Of a stretch of 64,000 nt of DNA, positions 8,556 to 17,122 are shown piece by piece (the first letter of the stretch is position 1; every line of letters begins with the position of its first letter). The translations under genes and the position numbers were made by a program. Under the pieces are notes generated by a model that was not told where the DNA came from, did no database searches, and saw only the letters and a program-made list of their open reading frames with translations. The stretch is from Rhodohalobacter barkolensis (GTDB lineage: Bacteria; Bacteroidota; Rhodothermia; Balneolales; Balneolaceae): the NCBI RefSeq assembly GCF_002834295.1, contig NZ_PISP01000001.1, positions 1,178,001 through 1,242,000 of the forward strand, read 5' to 3'.

Positions 8556-10598
8556 ATGAAAACCAATATTCGATACGCAAGAGCGGCTACTTTGTTACTG
8601 TTTATAACCTCATTTCTTTTTTTTGGTTCGGAATTACTCTACGCTCAGCAACAGCAAACAACCGATTCACTACGGGTTGATCTGGAAGAAATTGTGGTAG
8701 AATCATCCTATTCAAATATTACCATCGATCGCGCACCGCTTTCAGTAAGCTATAAGCTTAGAAATCCACATGAGTTAATTTCACGTCCGGCTGCCACCAT
8801 GGATGAGCTTACATTTGCCTTACCCGGTGTATTCATCAGCAACCGCGAGAACTACGCGTTGGGTGAACGGATGACAATTCGCGGACTCGGCTGGAGATCT
8901 CAGTTTGGAGTGCGGGGTGTTCAGGTCATAATGGATGATATTCCTTTAACTGTGGCTGATGGCCAAACAATTATGAATATGGTAGATCCGGCAATGGTAA
9001 GTCGTGTTGAACTGCTCAGAGGACCATCCGCTACATTTTGGGGGAATTCCAGTGGCGGTGTTTTACACTTATCAACAAGACCCCGGGCTGATGCCCCAAC
9101 TTTCCAATACCGTGGATATGCAGGGTCGCACAGTTCCGTTAAACAGGAACTGAAGCTGAATACCAATATTGGCAATGCCAGACTTTACGGGTACGGCACC
9201 TATTTTGAAACGGATGGATTTCGGGATCATAGTGCCGCCAGGATTTTTCGGGGAGGACTTAATTTTGAAAAACCTGTTGGCATTAGAAGCAGACTTTTGA
9301 TCAGAACTGCTTTTACATCTATGCCCAAAGCGCAACACCCCGGAGCCCTTACTGCAGAAGATGCTTCTTCAACCCCTACAGCTGCTACACCCAATTTTGT
9401 GAGCAGTTCGGCAGGTAAAGCTTTCGATCAGGGAATGCTCTCCGCTTCATTTATACAAGAACAAATGAGAGGTATCTGGGATGTAACCGCCCACGCTGCC
9501 TATCGGGATCTGGACAACCCGCTTCCATTCGGATATATCGGACTGGACCGATTAGCCGGCGGTACAAGAACTACGTACGAATTTACCACTCTGCCCTTTG
9601 ACCTTAATTTTGGAGCGGAAGTCAAATTCCAACAAGATGACCGCTTAGAAACGGATAATATCGATGGCGAAAGAGGGAACGACGTTGAAGTACAACAGAC
9701 TGAAACCGTTACAAACGGTGCTCTTTTCGGTAGAATCGCTATTCCTATTAGTGATAGATTGACGACTAGCTTCGGGTTACGCTCTGACTGGCTTCACTTC
9801 AATACGAATGATGAAATCGGGATAGCACAAGAAGGAGACAGAACTTTTTTCTCTCTTAACCCAAGTGCCGGACTCGCCTACCGCTTTAATCAGGCGCGAT
9901 GGTTTTTCAACTTTAGCACTAGTTTTGAATCACCGACCACCACCGAACTTGTAAACAGACCCGAAGGTGGAAACGGGTTTAATAAAAATGTAGAACCCGA
10001 AAAAACCATCGGTTTAGAAACCGGTGTTCAAGGAAATCAGGGACGCTTTTCCTACGATTTTACAGTCTTTGCCATGCAGGTAGAAGATCTATTGTTTCCT
10101 TATCAGACAGAAGAAAACGGACCCACCTTTTTCCGAAACGAGGGGAATACTCGCCATTACGGTGTAGAATCTACTGTAGGAGTTGCATTGCTACCCAATC
10201 TGCAAGCAGATCTTATGGTCACTTTTTTAAGTGCAACATTCAATAATGGAGAGTATGATGGAAATGATATACCCGGTGTAGCTCCTTTCAGATTTGGATC
10301 AATCATTACTTACACACCCGGCATACATAATTTCAGCCTGGACAACGAGTGGATTGGAAGTTACTTCGCTAATAACGTAAACAGTATTAAAAATGACTCC
10401 TATACACTGTTTAACTTCCGTTGGTCCGCTACTCTTGAGAATATATTCTCCGGCGTTACAGTGAATCCCTTCATCGCCATTCAAAATATTTTTGATACAC
10501 GATACAATACATCTGTAGCCATTAATGCCTTTGGCGGAAGATTTTTTGAACCCGGTAGTGACCGGAATTTCAGGGCAGGTTTACAGATCGGATTTTAA
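8556..10598 (+). CDS. TonB-dependent outer-membrane receptor
   Basis: A 680-residue protein with a signal peptide (1-31). The plug domain (about 50-180) shows 'LPGVFISNRENY', 'MTIRGLGWRSQF' and 'VELLRGPSATFWGNSSGGVL', followed by a 22-strand-type barrel that ends in Phe (LQIGF). These receptors import iron chelates, vitamins or oligomers using energy from TonB-ExbBD. No N-terminal carboxypeptidase-like domain (SusC type) is present, so a siderophore- or metal-type receptor is more likely than a glycan receptor. No transporter genes adjoin it. The ligand is unknown. Confidence 0.9.
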   Translation: MKTNIRYARAATLLLFITSFLFFGSELLYAQQQQTTDSLRVDLEEIVVESSYSNITIDRAPLSVSYKLRNPHELISRPAATMDELTFALPGVFISNRENYALGERMTIRGLGWRSQFGVRGVQVIMDDIPLTVADGQTIMNMVDPAMVSRVELLRGPSATFWGNSSGGVLHLSTRPRADAPTFQYRGYAGSHSSVKQELKLNTNIGNARLYGYGTYFETDGFRDHSAARIFRGGLNFEKPVGIRSRLLIRTAFTSMPKAQHPGALTAEDASSTPTAATPNFVSSSAGKAFDQGMLSASFIQEQMRGIWDVTAHAAYRDLDNPLPFGYIGLDRLAGGTRTTYEFTTLPFDLNFGAEVKFQQDDRLETDNIDGERGNDVEVQQTETVTNGALFGRIAIPISDRLTTSFGLRSDWLHFNTNDEIGIAQEGDRTFFSLNPSAGLAYRFNQARWFFNFSTSFESPTTTELVNRPEGGNGFNKNVEPEKTIGLETGVQGNQGRFSYDFTVFAMQVEDLLFPYQTEENGPTFFRNEGNTRHYGVESTVGVALLPNLQADLMVTFLSATFNNGEYDGNDIPGVAPFRFGSIITYTPGIHNFSLDNEWIGSYFANNVNSIKNDSYTLFNFRWSATLENIFSGVTVNPFIAIQNIFDTRYNTSVAINAFGGRFFEPGSDRNFRAGLQIGF

Positions 10599-10648
10599 AG
10601 AATCAGAATCTAATAAATCCCTTTACCACATCTCAAAATCGCGGGAAA

Positions 10649-10680
10649 CGAAAGCACTTAACGTTGTAAAAGTGCTTTCG
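10649..10680 (+). terminator. Perfect 10-bp hairpin downstream of the TonB receptor
   Basis: CGAAAGCACT pairs exactly with AGTGCTTTCG around a 12-nt loop. The bases that follow (GATGTCTGATTTTATCC) lack a clean U-run, so it may be a weak terminator or an mRNA 3'-end stabiliser. Confidence 0.4.
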
Positions 10681-10848
10681 GATGTCTGATTTTATCCGTT
10701 CTGCCGTTAGGAAAAATTTAGGAATGCATCAAACGGGCTTAAATCGATGTATTCCTATAGTATATTTTAATAATCAAGTTAATTTTTCCCAGATCAATTA
10801 TTTTTTTTTGTAACAAAAGGTTTAATCAGATCTCTTGATTACAGAAAG

Positions 10849-11457
10849 ATGAAATTTAATTTTACAACTATGTTAAAGCATCTATTTCTTGTCCTGGTCT
10901 TAGCCGGGTCTTATTATTTGTGGGACCAAAAGCCAATTAAACATGGGGTTGGAGTTACGGCCCCAGATGCTCCTGTGGTTGAAAGGGGATTTCAGTTAGC
11001 TGAACATAATTTCAAACACTATACCCTAGAGCCAAAGTATAGATTAAAAACGACAGCAAGGGTTGTATCCAATAAGAGATATTGGTTTGATGAAAAAGCT
11101 GAACTAGCACCTGTAGATTTTGTACTGGGTTGGGGTGAACTCTCAAATGAACGAATTTTAGATCAGGTAAAAACACCGATCAGCCGCAGAGATTACAAAA
11201 TAGATGTGATTCGTCCACCCATGACATTTAATGAAATTCGGAGCAATCTTCTCTATATGCATGCTATACCTGCCAATGAAACCATTGCAGATCAGCTAAA
11301 GTCGATCAAAACAGGGCATATCGTTTCAATTCGTGGTTTTATTGTGGATGTATACGACCGCGCAGACGTACTTTGGACATCGTCAAGACAAGGAAATTCT
11401 GCTAAACTCGACAACTCTCAATACGTTCTCATTGAATCACTTGATGTTCTTGAATAA
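10849..11457 (+). CDS. Conserved protein of unknown function with N-terminal membrane anchor
   Basis: A 202-residue protein with one hydrophobic segment at about residues 10-26 (signal anchor or uncleaved signal). The soluble part is probably periplasmic. It contains 'FVLGWGELS', 'NLLYMHAIPANE' and 'IVSIRGFIVDVYD', a set of conserved blocks I recall from uncharacterised proteins in several phyla. No catalytic motif is recognised. It stands alone between the TonB receptor and the cold-shock gene. I assign no function. Confidence 0.7.
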   Translation: MKFNFTTMLKHLFLVLVLAGSYYLWDQKPIKHGVGVTAPDAPVVERGFQLAEHNFKHYTLEPKYRLKTTARVVSNKRYWFDEKAELAPVDFVLGWGELSNERILDQVKTPISRRDYKIDVIRPPMTFNEIRSNLLYMHAIPANETIADQLKSIKTGHIVSIRGFIVDVYDRADVLWTSSRQGNSAKLDNSQYVLIESLDVLE

Positions 11458-11520
11458 CACTTTTATAAAGTTTATTGCTAAATAGGTTCTAACAAACTAT
11501 TTTAGCACTCGAACAGGTTC

Positions 11521-11538
11521 TTATCCTCCCCAGGATAA
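11521..11538 (+). promoter_or_regulatory. Small hairpin in the cold-shock gene leader
   Basis: TTATCCT and AGGATAA form a perfect 7-bp stem with a CCCC loop, 44 bp before the cold-shock start codon. The gap from the previous gene is 125 bp. Leaders of cold-shock mRNAs often fold and respond to temperature, so a regulatory role is possible. Only the hairpin itself is seen. Confidence 0.3.
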
Positions 11539-11582
11539 AAACTGAATTAAATATACAATGGGAACTAAGTTGGGATTCTATT

Positions 11583-11795
11583 ATGGAAAATCGTGAAGTT
11601 GGAACTGTTAAATGGTTTCATAATGGCAAAGGTTACGGGTTTATCACGAGAGAAGGTGGTGAAGACGTATTTGTACACTACTCAGAAATTCAGACAGACG
11701 GTTTTAAAAAGCTAACTGAAGGTCAAAAAGTTGAATTTACTATTGCTGAAGGTGATAAGGGTCTTCAGGCTAAAGAAGTGATTGAACTTGCTTAA
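11583..11795 (+). CDS. Cold-shock domain protein (CspA family)
   Basis: A 70-residue single-domain OB-fold protein that binds single-stranded RNA/DNA and melts mRNA structure in the cytoplasm. RNP1 (KGYGFI) and RNP2 (VFVHY) are intact, with the usual 'GTVKWF' start and 'GLQAKEV' end. It is monocistronic, with a terminator directly after the stop and a 125-bp leader that contains a hairpin. Confidence 0.97.
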   Translation: MENREVGTVKWFHNGKGYGFITREGGEDVFVHYSEIQTDGFKKLTEGQKVEFTIAEGDKGLQAKEVIELA

Positions 11796-11801
11796 ATTAT
11801 T

Positions 11802-11832
11802 AAAAAGGCACCCTCAAAACGGTGCCTTTTTT
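11802..11832 (+). terminator. Rho-independent terminator of the cold-shock gene
   Basis: AAAAAGGCACC pairs with GGTGCCTTTTTT around an 8-nt loop (CTCAAAAC), 7 bp after the stop codon. The flanking A-run makes it potentially bidirectional. Confidence 0.93.
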
Positions 11833-11855
11833 CATTTTATCCTCTCCTATCTTTA

Positions 11856-12179
11856 ATGCAGTGGCTTAAACACATTGTCGTAGATCTTATAACAACAATA
11901 GTTATTGCATTGGTTGTTTTCTTCGACGCCTCCCCTGTTTTAGAGTATGTGATCTATATCTATACCGGTTTAATGGTTGTGGCCAGGCTGTTTTCCTTAT
12001 TTAGCCAAAATTTCAGGGCAATTACCAAAAAACAGGTTTCTGAAGTTCCGGTCTGGATTTACCATCTGCTCTATTTTTTAAATACTCTTTTCTTATTATT
12101 GGGCACATTCTACATTACCGCTTCCGGATGGATATTTATCTGGTTTGTTGCCGCTTATGTATATAAACGGCAATCTTAA
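11856..12179 (+). CDS. Small integral membrane protein of unknown function
   Basis: A 107-residue protein made almost entirely of three to four hydrophobic helices (about 7-24, 28-46, 66-84 and 88-104) with a short polar loop 'SQNFRAITKKQVSEVP'. No family is recognised. Its stop lies 19 bp before the PagL-like start, so it probably heads that transcript. Confidence 0.65.
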   Translation: MQWLKHIVVDLITTIVIALVVFFDASPVLEYVIYIYTGLMVVARLFSLFSQNFRAITKKQVSEVPVWIYHLLYFLNTLFLLLGTFYITASGWIFIWFVAAYVYKRQS

Positions 12180-12198
12180 ATTTAATGTGTTCAGAATT

Positions 12199-12816
12199 AT
12201 GTCAGTTAAGAAGTTTACATTAACTATTTTGGTTATTGTTATTTGCAGTTTGTCCTCTCAGACTGTAAAAGCACAGTTGAGTGATGCTGAAAAAACCTCT
12301 TCCTTCACACCCTCTTATTCAATATCCGGTTCCTATGCACCCTACTCTTTCCGGGCATGGGGAAAAATGCTTAATACAAGACATCTCTTTCTGAAGTTAG
12401 GGTACTCACACTCTGAATTTGACCTTTTCTCTATACGCACACATCTCAGTTCTGAATTAATTTTAACCGGTTGGCTTCGTTATCCTCTCGACGGACGCAA
12501 CGGTCAACGGGAAACTCTGTATGGTTTTGGCATGATTCCGCTAATTGCAAATATGCCGCTGAGCCGCGGAAACCATTACCCTTTTATTACCAGCTCCCTG
12601 GGATTTATCATTACCCAAAACCACTTTCCTAATCTAAACGGAGCCCGGTTTAACTTTTTGCTGGGCACCGGTGCAGGATATCACATTAAAACCGGACCCG
12701 AATCAGCCGTTCAGTTTGGATACAAAATACACCATCTTTCAAACGGATATATGGCAAATGAAAATCCCGGTATTGATTCTGTTATGCTCTTTGTAAATAT
12801 ACTTTTTAATCCATAG
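12199..12816 (+). CDS. PagL-like outer-membrane lipid A deacylase / acyloxyacyl hydrolase
   Basis: From the ATG at 12199 the product is 205 residues. Upstream in-frame codons overlap the previous gene, and only from 12199 does the protein begin with a clean signal peptide (to about residue 25, VKAQ). The remainder is an eight-strand-sized barrel. Near the C-terminus 'HHLSNG' gives the His-x-Ser pair (His179, Ser181) of the PagL active site, and 'NENPGID' places Asp193 where Pseudomonas PagL has its catalytic Glu140 (aligned by eye). PagL removes the 3-position acyl chain of lipid A at the cell surface. Activity is uncertain given the Glu-to-Asp change. Confidence 0.7.
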   Translation: MSVKKFTLTILVIVICSLSSQTVKAQLSDAEKTSSFTPSYSISGSYAPYSFRAWGKMLNTRHLFLKLGYSHSEFDLFSIRTHLSSELILTGWLRYPLDGRNGQRETLYGFGMIPLIANMPLSRGNHYPFITSSLGFIITQNHFPNLNGARFNFLLGTGAGYHIKTGPESAVQFGYKIHHLSNGYMANENPGIDSVMLFVNILFNP

Positions 12817-12834
12817 AATTTGCTTCACCTTACT

Positions 12835-14019
12835 ATGGATGTACATTTTTATAAAAATCTTGACTGCACCGGTCATTTTCTAAATCTGGCTAAACCTGAA
12901 TTCTATACTCCCTTACCCGATAACTGGTGTATAGCCGTATCTGATGTCAGAAATTCAACTCGGGAGATCAAGAATGGTCGATTCAGGGATGTAAATCTAA
13001 ATGGTGCCTCATTAATTGCCGCAATCAGTAATGCCATACCCGAAACGGAACTCCCCTTCTCTTTTGGCGGTGATGGATCCGTAATTGCTTTCCCCGGATG
13101 CTATCGTAAAAAAGCTGAAGAGATTATCAAAAGATGCCGGACACATGCCAAAAAGCATTTCAACCTGGATTTAGCAGCCGGTATTGTCCCGATATCTGAC
13201 TTATACGAAGAGGGACACCCATTAATGGTTGCAAAATTCCAAACATCAGAACATGTAAACCAGGCCTCTTTCCTGGGTAATGGAATTATCGTTGCTGAAG
13301 AATGGGTAAAACAAAACTCAAACGAGGAAGAATATTCGAAAGCTGACACGAATGTTGACTTATCCGGATTGGAGTGCCGATGGAACCCATTTCCTGCAGA
13401 TGAACTAGCAATTTCATTAATTGTTGATGTTATCGAACCATCATTCAATTCCCAGTTTCAGATTTATCAGTCTGTACTATCAAAGATTTATCAAATATTT
13501 GATGACGTACATTCCAGCCCAATTAAAGAGAAGGATATGAAGCTGACCTTTCGATTTAAAAATATGTGGTCTGAGGCCAAAATGAGAAGTAAAAGTGAAT
13601 GGTATAATCGAATTCGATACTTCATAAAACTCATCTTTTTACAACTGACGGGGAAGTATTTTATGAAATATGATGTATCTACAAATAAGACCGACTGGGG
13701 CGATTATAAGCCGGATTTTGTCAAAAATTCTGATTACCGAAAATTCAGCCAAAGTCTGAAAATGGTCATAACCGGATCGCTTCAGATGAAGAATGAACTG
13801 GAGAAATTTTTGGATTCATTATACAAACAAGGATTGCTTGTTTACGGTATTCACGTCACCGATTCAACCGTAACAACCTGCTATGTAAAAGAGTATCAAA
13901 GCAATCATATTCATTTTATTGATGGTACCGGCGGCGGATATACTATGGCATCCATCGATTTTAAAAAGCGATTGAATAAACTTCAACATCAGAAAACTGA
14001 ACTGGTCAGCAATAACTAA
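12835..14019 (+). CDS. DUF3095 protein with nucleotide-cyclase-like motifs
   Basis: A 394-residue protein from the ATG at 12835 (a TTG at 12820 is a weaker alternative). Residues near the N-terminus read 'FYTPLPDNWCIAVSDVRNST', then 'VNLNGASLIAA' and 'FSFGGDGSVIAFP', all diagnostic of DUF3095. The Asp of 'SDV' followed by a GGDG hairpin recalls the palm fold of class III cyclases and GGDEF enzymes, which is my inference. A C-terminal Cys/Gly-rich stretch ('HFIDGTGGGYTMA') is also family-typical. It lies between the PagL-like and MsrB genes with 18- and 51-bp gaps. Function unknown. Confidence 0.75.
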   Translation: MDVHFYKNLDCTGHFLNLAKPEFYTPLPDNWCIAVSDVRNSTREIKNGRFRDVNLNGASLIAAISNAIPETELPFSFGGDGSVIAFPGCYRKKAEEIIKRCRTHAKKHFNLDLAAGIVPISDLYEEGHPLMVAKFQTSEHVNQASFLGNGIIVAEEWVKQNSNEEEYSKADTNVDLSGLECRWNPFPADELAISLIVDVIEPSFNSQFQIYQSVLSKIYQIFDDVHSSPIKEKDMKLTFRFKNMWSEAKMRSKSEWYNRIRYFIKLIFLQLTGKYFMKYDVSTNKTDWGDYKPDFVKNSDYRKFSQSLKMVITGSLQMKNELEKFLDSLYKQGLLVYGIHVTDSTVTTCYVKEYQSNHIHFIDGTGGGYTMASIDFKKRLNKLQHQKTELVSNN

Positions 14020-14070
14020 TTTCGTTTATTTTATAAGAACGAATCATTGATTTCATACGTTGAACAACAC

Positions 14071-14631
14071 ATGAAATTACTATTTTTTATTCTTCATCTG
14101 GTTTTACTTACTGCAACTGTGGCCTGTTCGCAAAACGAACAACAGCAATCTCAGGAGAATAATGAACCCTTGAGTTTACACAGTCACATCGAAGATTTGA
14201 CCTATTCTATTGCCATGTCAGACACTTCAAATAATGATAAAGTTGTTCGTACCGAAGAAGAGTGGAAAGAACTTCTTGATTCCGGCGAATTTCGTGTTCT
14301 GCGTAAACAAGGAACAGAAATGCCCTGGGTGAATGAGTATAACAGTCTTTATGATGAGGGGGTTTATATTTGCAAAGGGTGTGGACAACCTCTTTTCAGC
14401 TCCGAAACCAAGTATAACAGCCGGAGCGGCTGGCCAAGCTATTGGGCTCCAATTCGAGAGGATGCCGTGGAAGAACGCGAAGATAACAGCATGTTTATGA
14501 CACGCACGGAAATTGTCTGCAGCAGATGTGAATCTCATATCGGTCACGTATTTGAAGACGGTCCGGAACCTACCGGCCTCAGATACTGTATGAATTCTGC
14601 CGCAATGAAATTTCTTCCCAAAGACGAGTAA
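14071..14631 (+). CDS. msrB: Exported peptide-methionine (R)-S-oxide reductase MsrB
   Basis: A 186-residue enzyme that reduces the R-epimer of methionine sulfoxide in proteins. The ATG at 14071 gives a hydrophobic leader ending in a lipobox-like 'TVAC' (Cys19), so the enzyme is probably exported, perhaps as a lipoprotein. Upstream TTG at 14047 is less likely. The MsrB domain follows a linker: zinc ligands CKGC and CSRC, 'SGWPSYW', 'GHVFEDG' and the catalytic Cys in 'RYCMNSAAMKF' are all intact. It is last in the cluster after the DUF3095 gene. An envelope location fits repair of oxidised outer-membrane or periplasmic proteins. Confidence 0.93.
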   Translation: MKLLFFILHLVLLTATVACSQNEQQQSQENNEPLSLHSHIEDLTYSIAMSDTSNNDKVVRTEEEWKELLDSGEFRVLRKQGTEMPWVNEYNSLYDEGVYICKGCGQPLFSSETKYNSRSGWPSYWAPIREDAVEEREDNSMFMTRTEIVCSRCESHIGHVFEDGPEPTGLRYCMNSAAMKFLPKDE

Positions 14632-14730
14632 GCGCCGTTTTCATAGGATTTCCATCTTATTTGTAACTAAAAATGGAGTTTCCCGTATATTTTTAGGTAT
14701 GTTCTCAACACATTAACCTAACCTCATCTC

Positions 14731-15297
14731 ATGTCAAATACGGGAAAATCACGAAAGGCAACATCCATACACAAGGCTGAATTTGATCCAATTCTTAAAA
14801 AGTATGTCTACATTGGTACATCACTATTCCTGGCTATTACCATTGTAGGACTGATTCTTCTTCCTTTTTGGCTCATTCTGGGCAAAATTTATATCGACCG
14901 GTATTTTGAGAGTCTTTACTGTGAATTAACGACCAGAGCACTTCATTTTAAAAAAGGACTTTGGTTCGTAACCGAACGATCCATCCCACTTGACAAAATA
15001 CAGGATCTTACATTTCACGAAGGACCTGTTCTGCGCTGGATGGGTTTAAGTAAATTGATGATAGAAACAGCGGGAAACAGTGCTCAGGGGATGTCGGATA
15101 TGTCTTTAACAGGGATTATAAACGCACGCGAATTCAGGGAAATGGTAATGGATCAACGGGATAATATTACAGATCGGGCCCATTACGCCGAAAGTTCTTC
15201 TACGATAGATAGCTCATCCGGAAATGATTTAGCTCCAATTTTAACGGAGATTCATAAAACTCTTCAGAGTATCGAACAGAAACTGGATCGAAACTGA
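14731..15297 (+). CDS. Bacterial PH (bPH2/DUF304) domain membrane protein
   Basis: A 188-residue protein. Two hydrophobic helices (about 25-52) precede a bPH2 domain with 'LTTRALHFKKGLWF' and 'SIPLDKIQDLTFHEGPVLRWMGL', the YdbS/YdbT-type signature. The C-terminal 40 residues are polar and may form a coil ('IHKTLQSIEQKLDRN'). The role of bPH2 proteins is not well established. It is convergent with the NSS transporter. Confidence 0.85.
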   Translation: MSNTGKSRKATSIHKAEFDPILKKYVYIGTSLFLAITIVGLILLPFWLILGKIYIDRYFESLYCELTTRALHFKKGLWFVTERSIPLDKIQDLTFHEGPVLRWMGLSKLMIETAGNSAQGMSDMSLTGIINAREFREMVMDQRDNITDRAHYAESSSTIDSSSGNDLAPILTEIHKTLQSIEQKLDRN

Positions 15298-15365
15298 TGA
15301 AATTTCTCATCCAGTCAATGCATAAAAACGGATAAGAAATATCGTCAGACCAAAAAAACAGTGCG

Positions 15366-16862
15366 TTAATTGAGCATGGTTTTTTTGGCAATCTTCCTGT
15401 TATAGATCTTAAACAGTACGATGGCTACACCCCACTGGAGCAGTACAGTTGCAACAGAAAATGGACTCAACGGATTGTACCAGGTGTCCGGTGCAAAACT
15501 TGTAGCGCTCAGGTAGATCCACCATGTAAGTAGGCTAATTACTTCTATCGGAATGACATAGCGAATAATAAATGACCACCATTTGCCCAGCTTAAACCTG
15601 CTGTGCTCATTATTAACCAGTGTTGTTCTGAAATTCTCAGTCCCAAATTTCATCACTGCAAATGATATCAGGCCTCCGGAAACCATCAGGCCAATTCCCC
15701 AAACAAAATCCTGATTTGCAAATACATCCAGCGAAATTGCTGATGGCAAGCCAAACAGAAATCCGGCACTACATACTGCAATCGTTGCCTTGGTACGCGT
15801 AACTCCCATATCCACGAAGACCTTTGTAGCCAATTCAATCATTGATATAAGAGAACTAAATGCTGCAAACGTTAAACCCAGGAAAAAGATGATAGCAAAG
15901 AACTTACCACCCGCCATGACTTCAAAAAGCTGAGGCATCCACATAAAAGTTAATCCGGTTGATGCCGGTCCTGAGTCGCGCATAATATCCAACACCTGGC
16001 TATCCGTCATATCACCACCCAGTGTTCCAAAAACAGTAGAAAATATGATTACTGCAGCCGTTAACGAAACCAGGTTGTTCCCAATACCGGTTTGAAATGC
16101 ACTAATGGTAATGTCATCCTTGGTACGCATGTAGGCTCCATACGTCAAAATCAATCCCCATGCGGCACCGGTATCCCAGGCATTTTGGGTGAGTGCCTCC
16201 AGCCAGATACGCGGTTCTTTCAAAGTAGCCCAATCCGGAGTGAACAGATAGGTGATACCTGCCCCGCTTCCTTCAAGAGTAAGGGCCCGGAAAAGGGATA
16301 TAACTAAAACCAGAAGCAGTGACGGAATCAGAATTTTATTCATTCGTTCAATGCTCTTCACCCCTTTCAAAATAACCAAACCACCCAGGGTTATCATTAT
16401 GGCATGAAAGACGGAAGGCATGATTGAGGATTGAAATCCATTCCAAACCATGTTGGCCTCCTCAACATTTTGAGGTAGAGGAGCAATGATCGATTCTACG
16501 AAATAGTAAAGAGACCATCCGGCAACCACACTGTAGTAAAACATAATGGCAGTAGCTACAAAACCGACAAATGCTCCAAGCCAGGCAAATTTCTCACCGG
16601 CCATTTTCATATACGATCCAATAACTCCTTTACGGCCGTTTCGTCCTATACCATACTCCGCAATAATTAATGGTATAGACCACATAAATAGAAATATGGC
16701 CCAGGCAACTAAAAAAGCTCCGGCACCTGTTTCTCCGCCATTTTCAGCAGCTATGCGGGGAAATCGCCAGATATTACCCGTTCCAACTGCAATTCCCAAT
16801 ACACTTAAAATAAGTCCCCATTTAGTCGCAAACCGTTCTTTACCGGTACCTTTATCTGCCAT
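15366..16862 (-). CDS. Neurotransmitter:sodium symporter (NSS/SNF) family transporter
   Basis: A 498-residue, roughly 12-helix inner-membrane protein of the LeuT fold. TM1 contains 'SVLGIAVGTGNIWRFPRIAAENGG', whose broken helix with the G-x-G-N-I-W-R-F-P core binds Na+ and substrate. 'PLIIAEYGIGR' follows in TM2. The family imports amino acids or related amines with sodium, but the substrate cannot be predicted. It is divergent from the DUF2723 gene across a 260-bp gap in which I see no clear sites. Confidence 0.93.
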   Translation of the reverse strand: MADKGTGKERFATKWGLILSVLGIAVGTGNIWRFPRIAAENGGETGAGAFLVAWAIFLFMWSIPLIIAEYGIGRNGRKGVIGSYMKMAGEKFAWLGAFVGFVATAIMFYYSVVAGWSLYYFVESIIAPLPQNVEEANMVWNGFQSSIMPSVFHAIMITLGGLVILKGVKSIERMNKILIPSLLLVLVISLFRALTLEGSGAGITYLFTPDWATLKEPRIWLEALTQNAWDTGAAWGLILTYGAYMRTKDDITISAFQTGIGNNLVSLTAAVIIFSTVFGTLGGDMTDSQVLDIMRDSGPASTGLTFMWMPQLFEVMAGGKFFAIIFFLGLTFAAFSSLISMIELATKVFVDMGVTRTKATIAVCSAGFLFGLPSAISLDVFANQDFVWGIGLMVSGGLISFAVMKFGTENFRTTLVNNEHSRFKLGKWWSFIIRYVIPIEVISLLTWWIYLSATSFAPDTWYNPLSPFSVATVLLQWGVAIVLFKIYNRKIAKKTMLN

Positions 16863-17122
16863 TCTGATAGATTTTCTTATTACTTTTTACTTTTACACGT
16901 CAGTTGATAAACATTTTTACTGTATATGGCAAGCAGATTTTAAATCATATTCGATCTTCTCGTTTTTCATTGTGCATTCAAATAGCGATTCGGTATATTT
17001 TTGACTTTCGTTAGTTATCGAAATTCGGATCTGATCATTCTAGACATTCGTTTAGATAACTTTCATAAAAAATCATCGGATTTTCCGATCATCGGCAACC
17101 AATTGTAACAGTCATCAACCAC

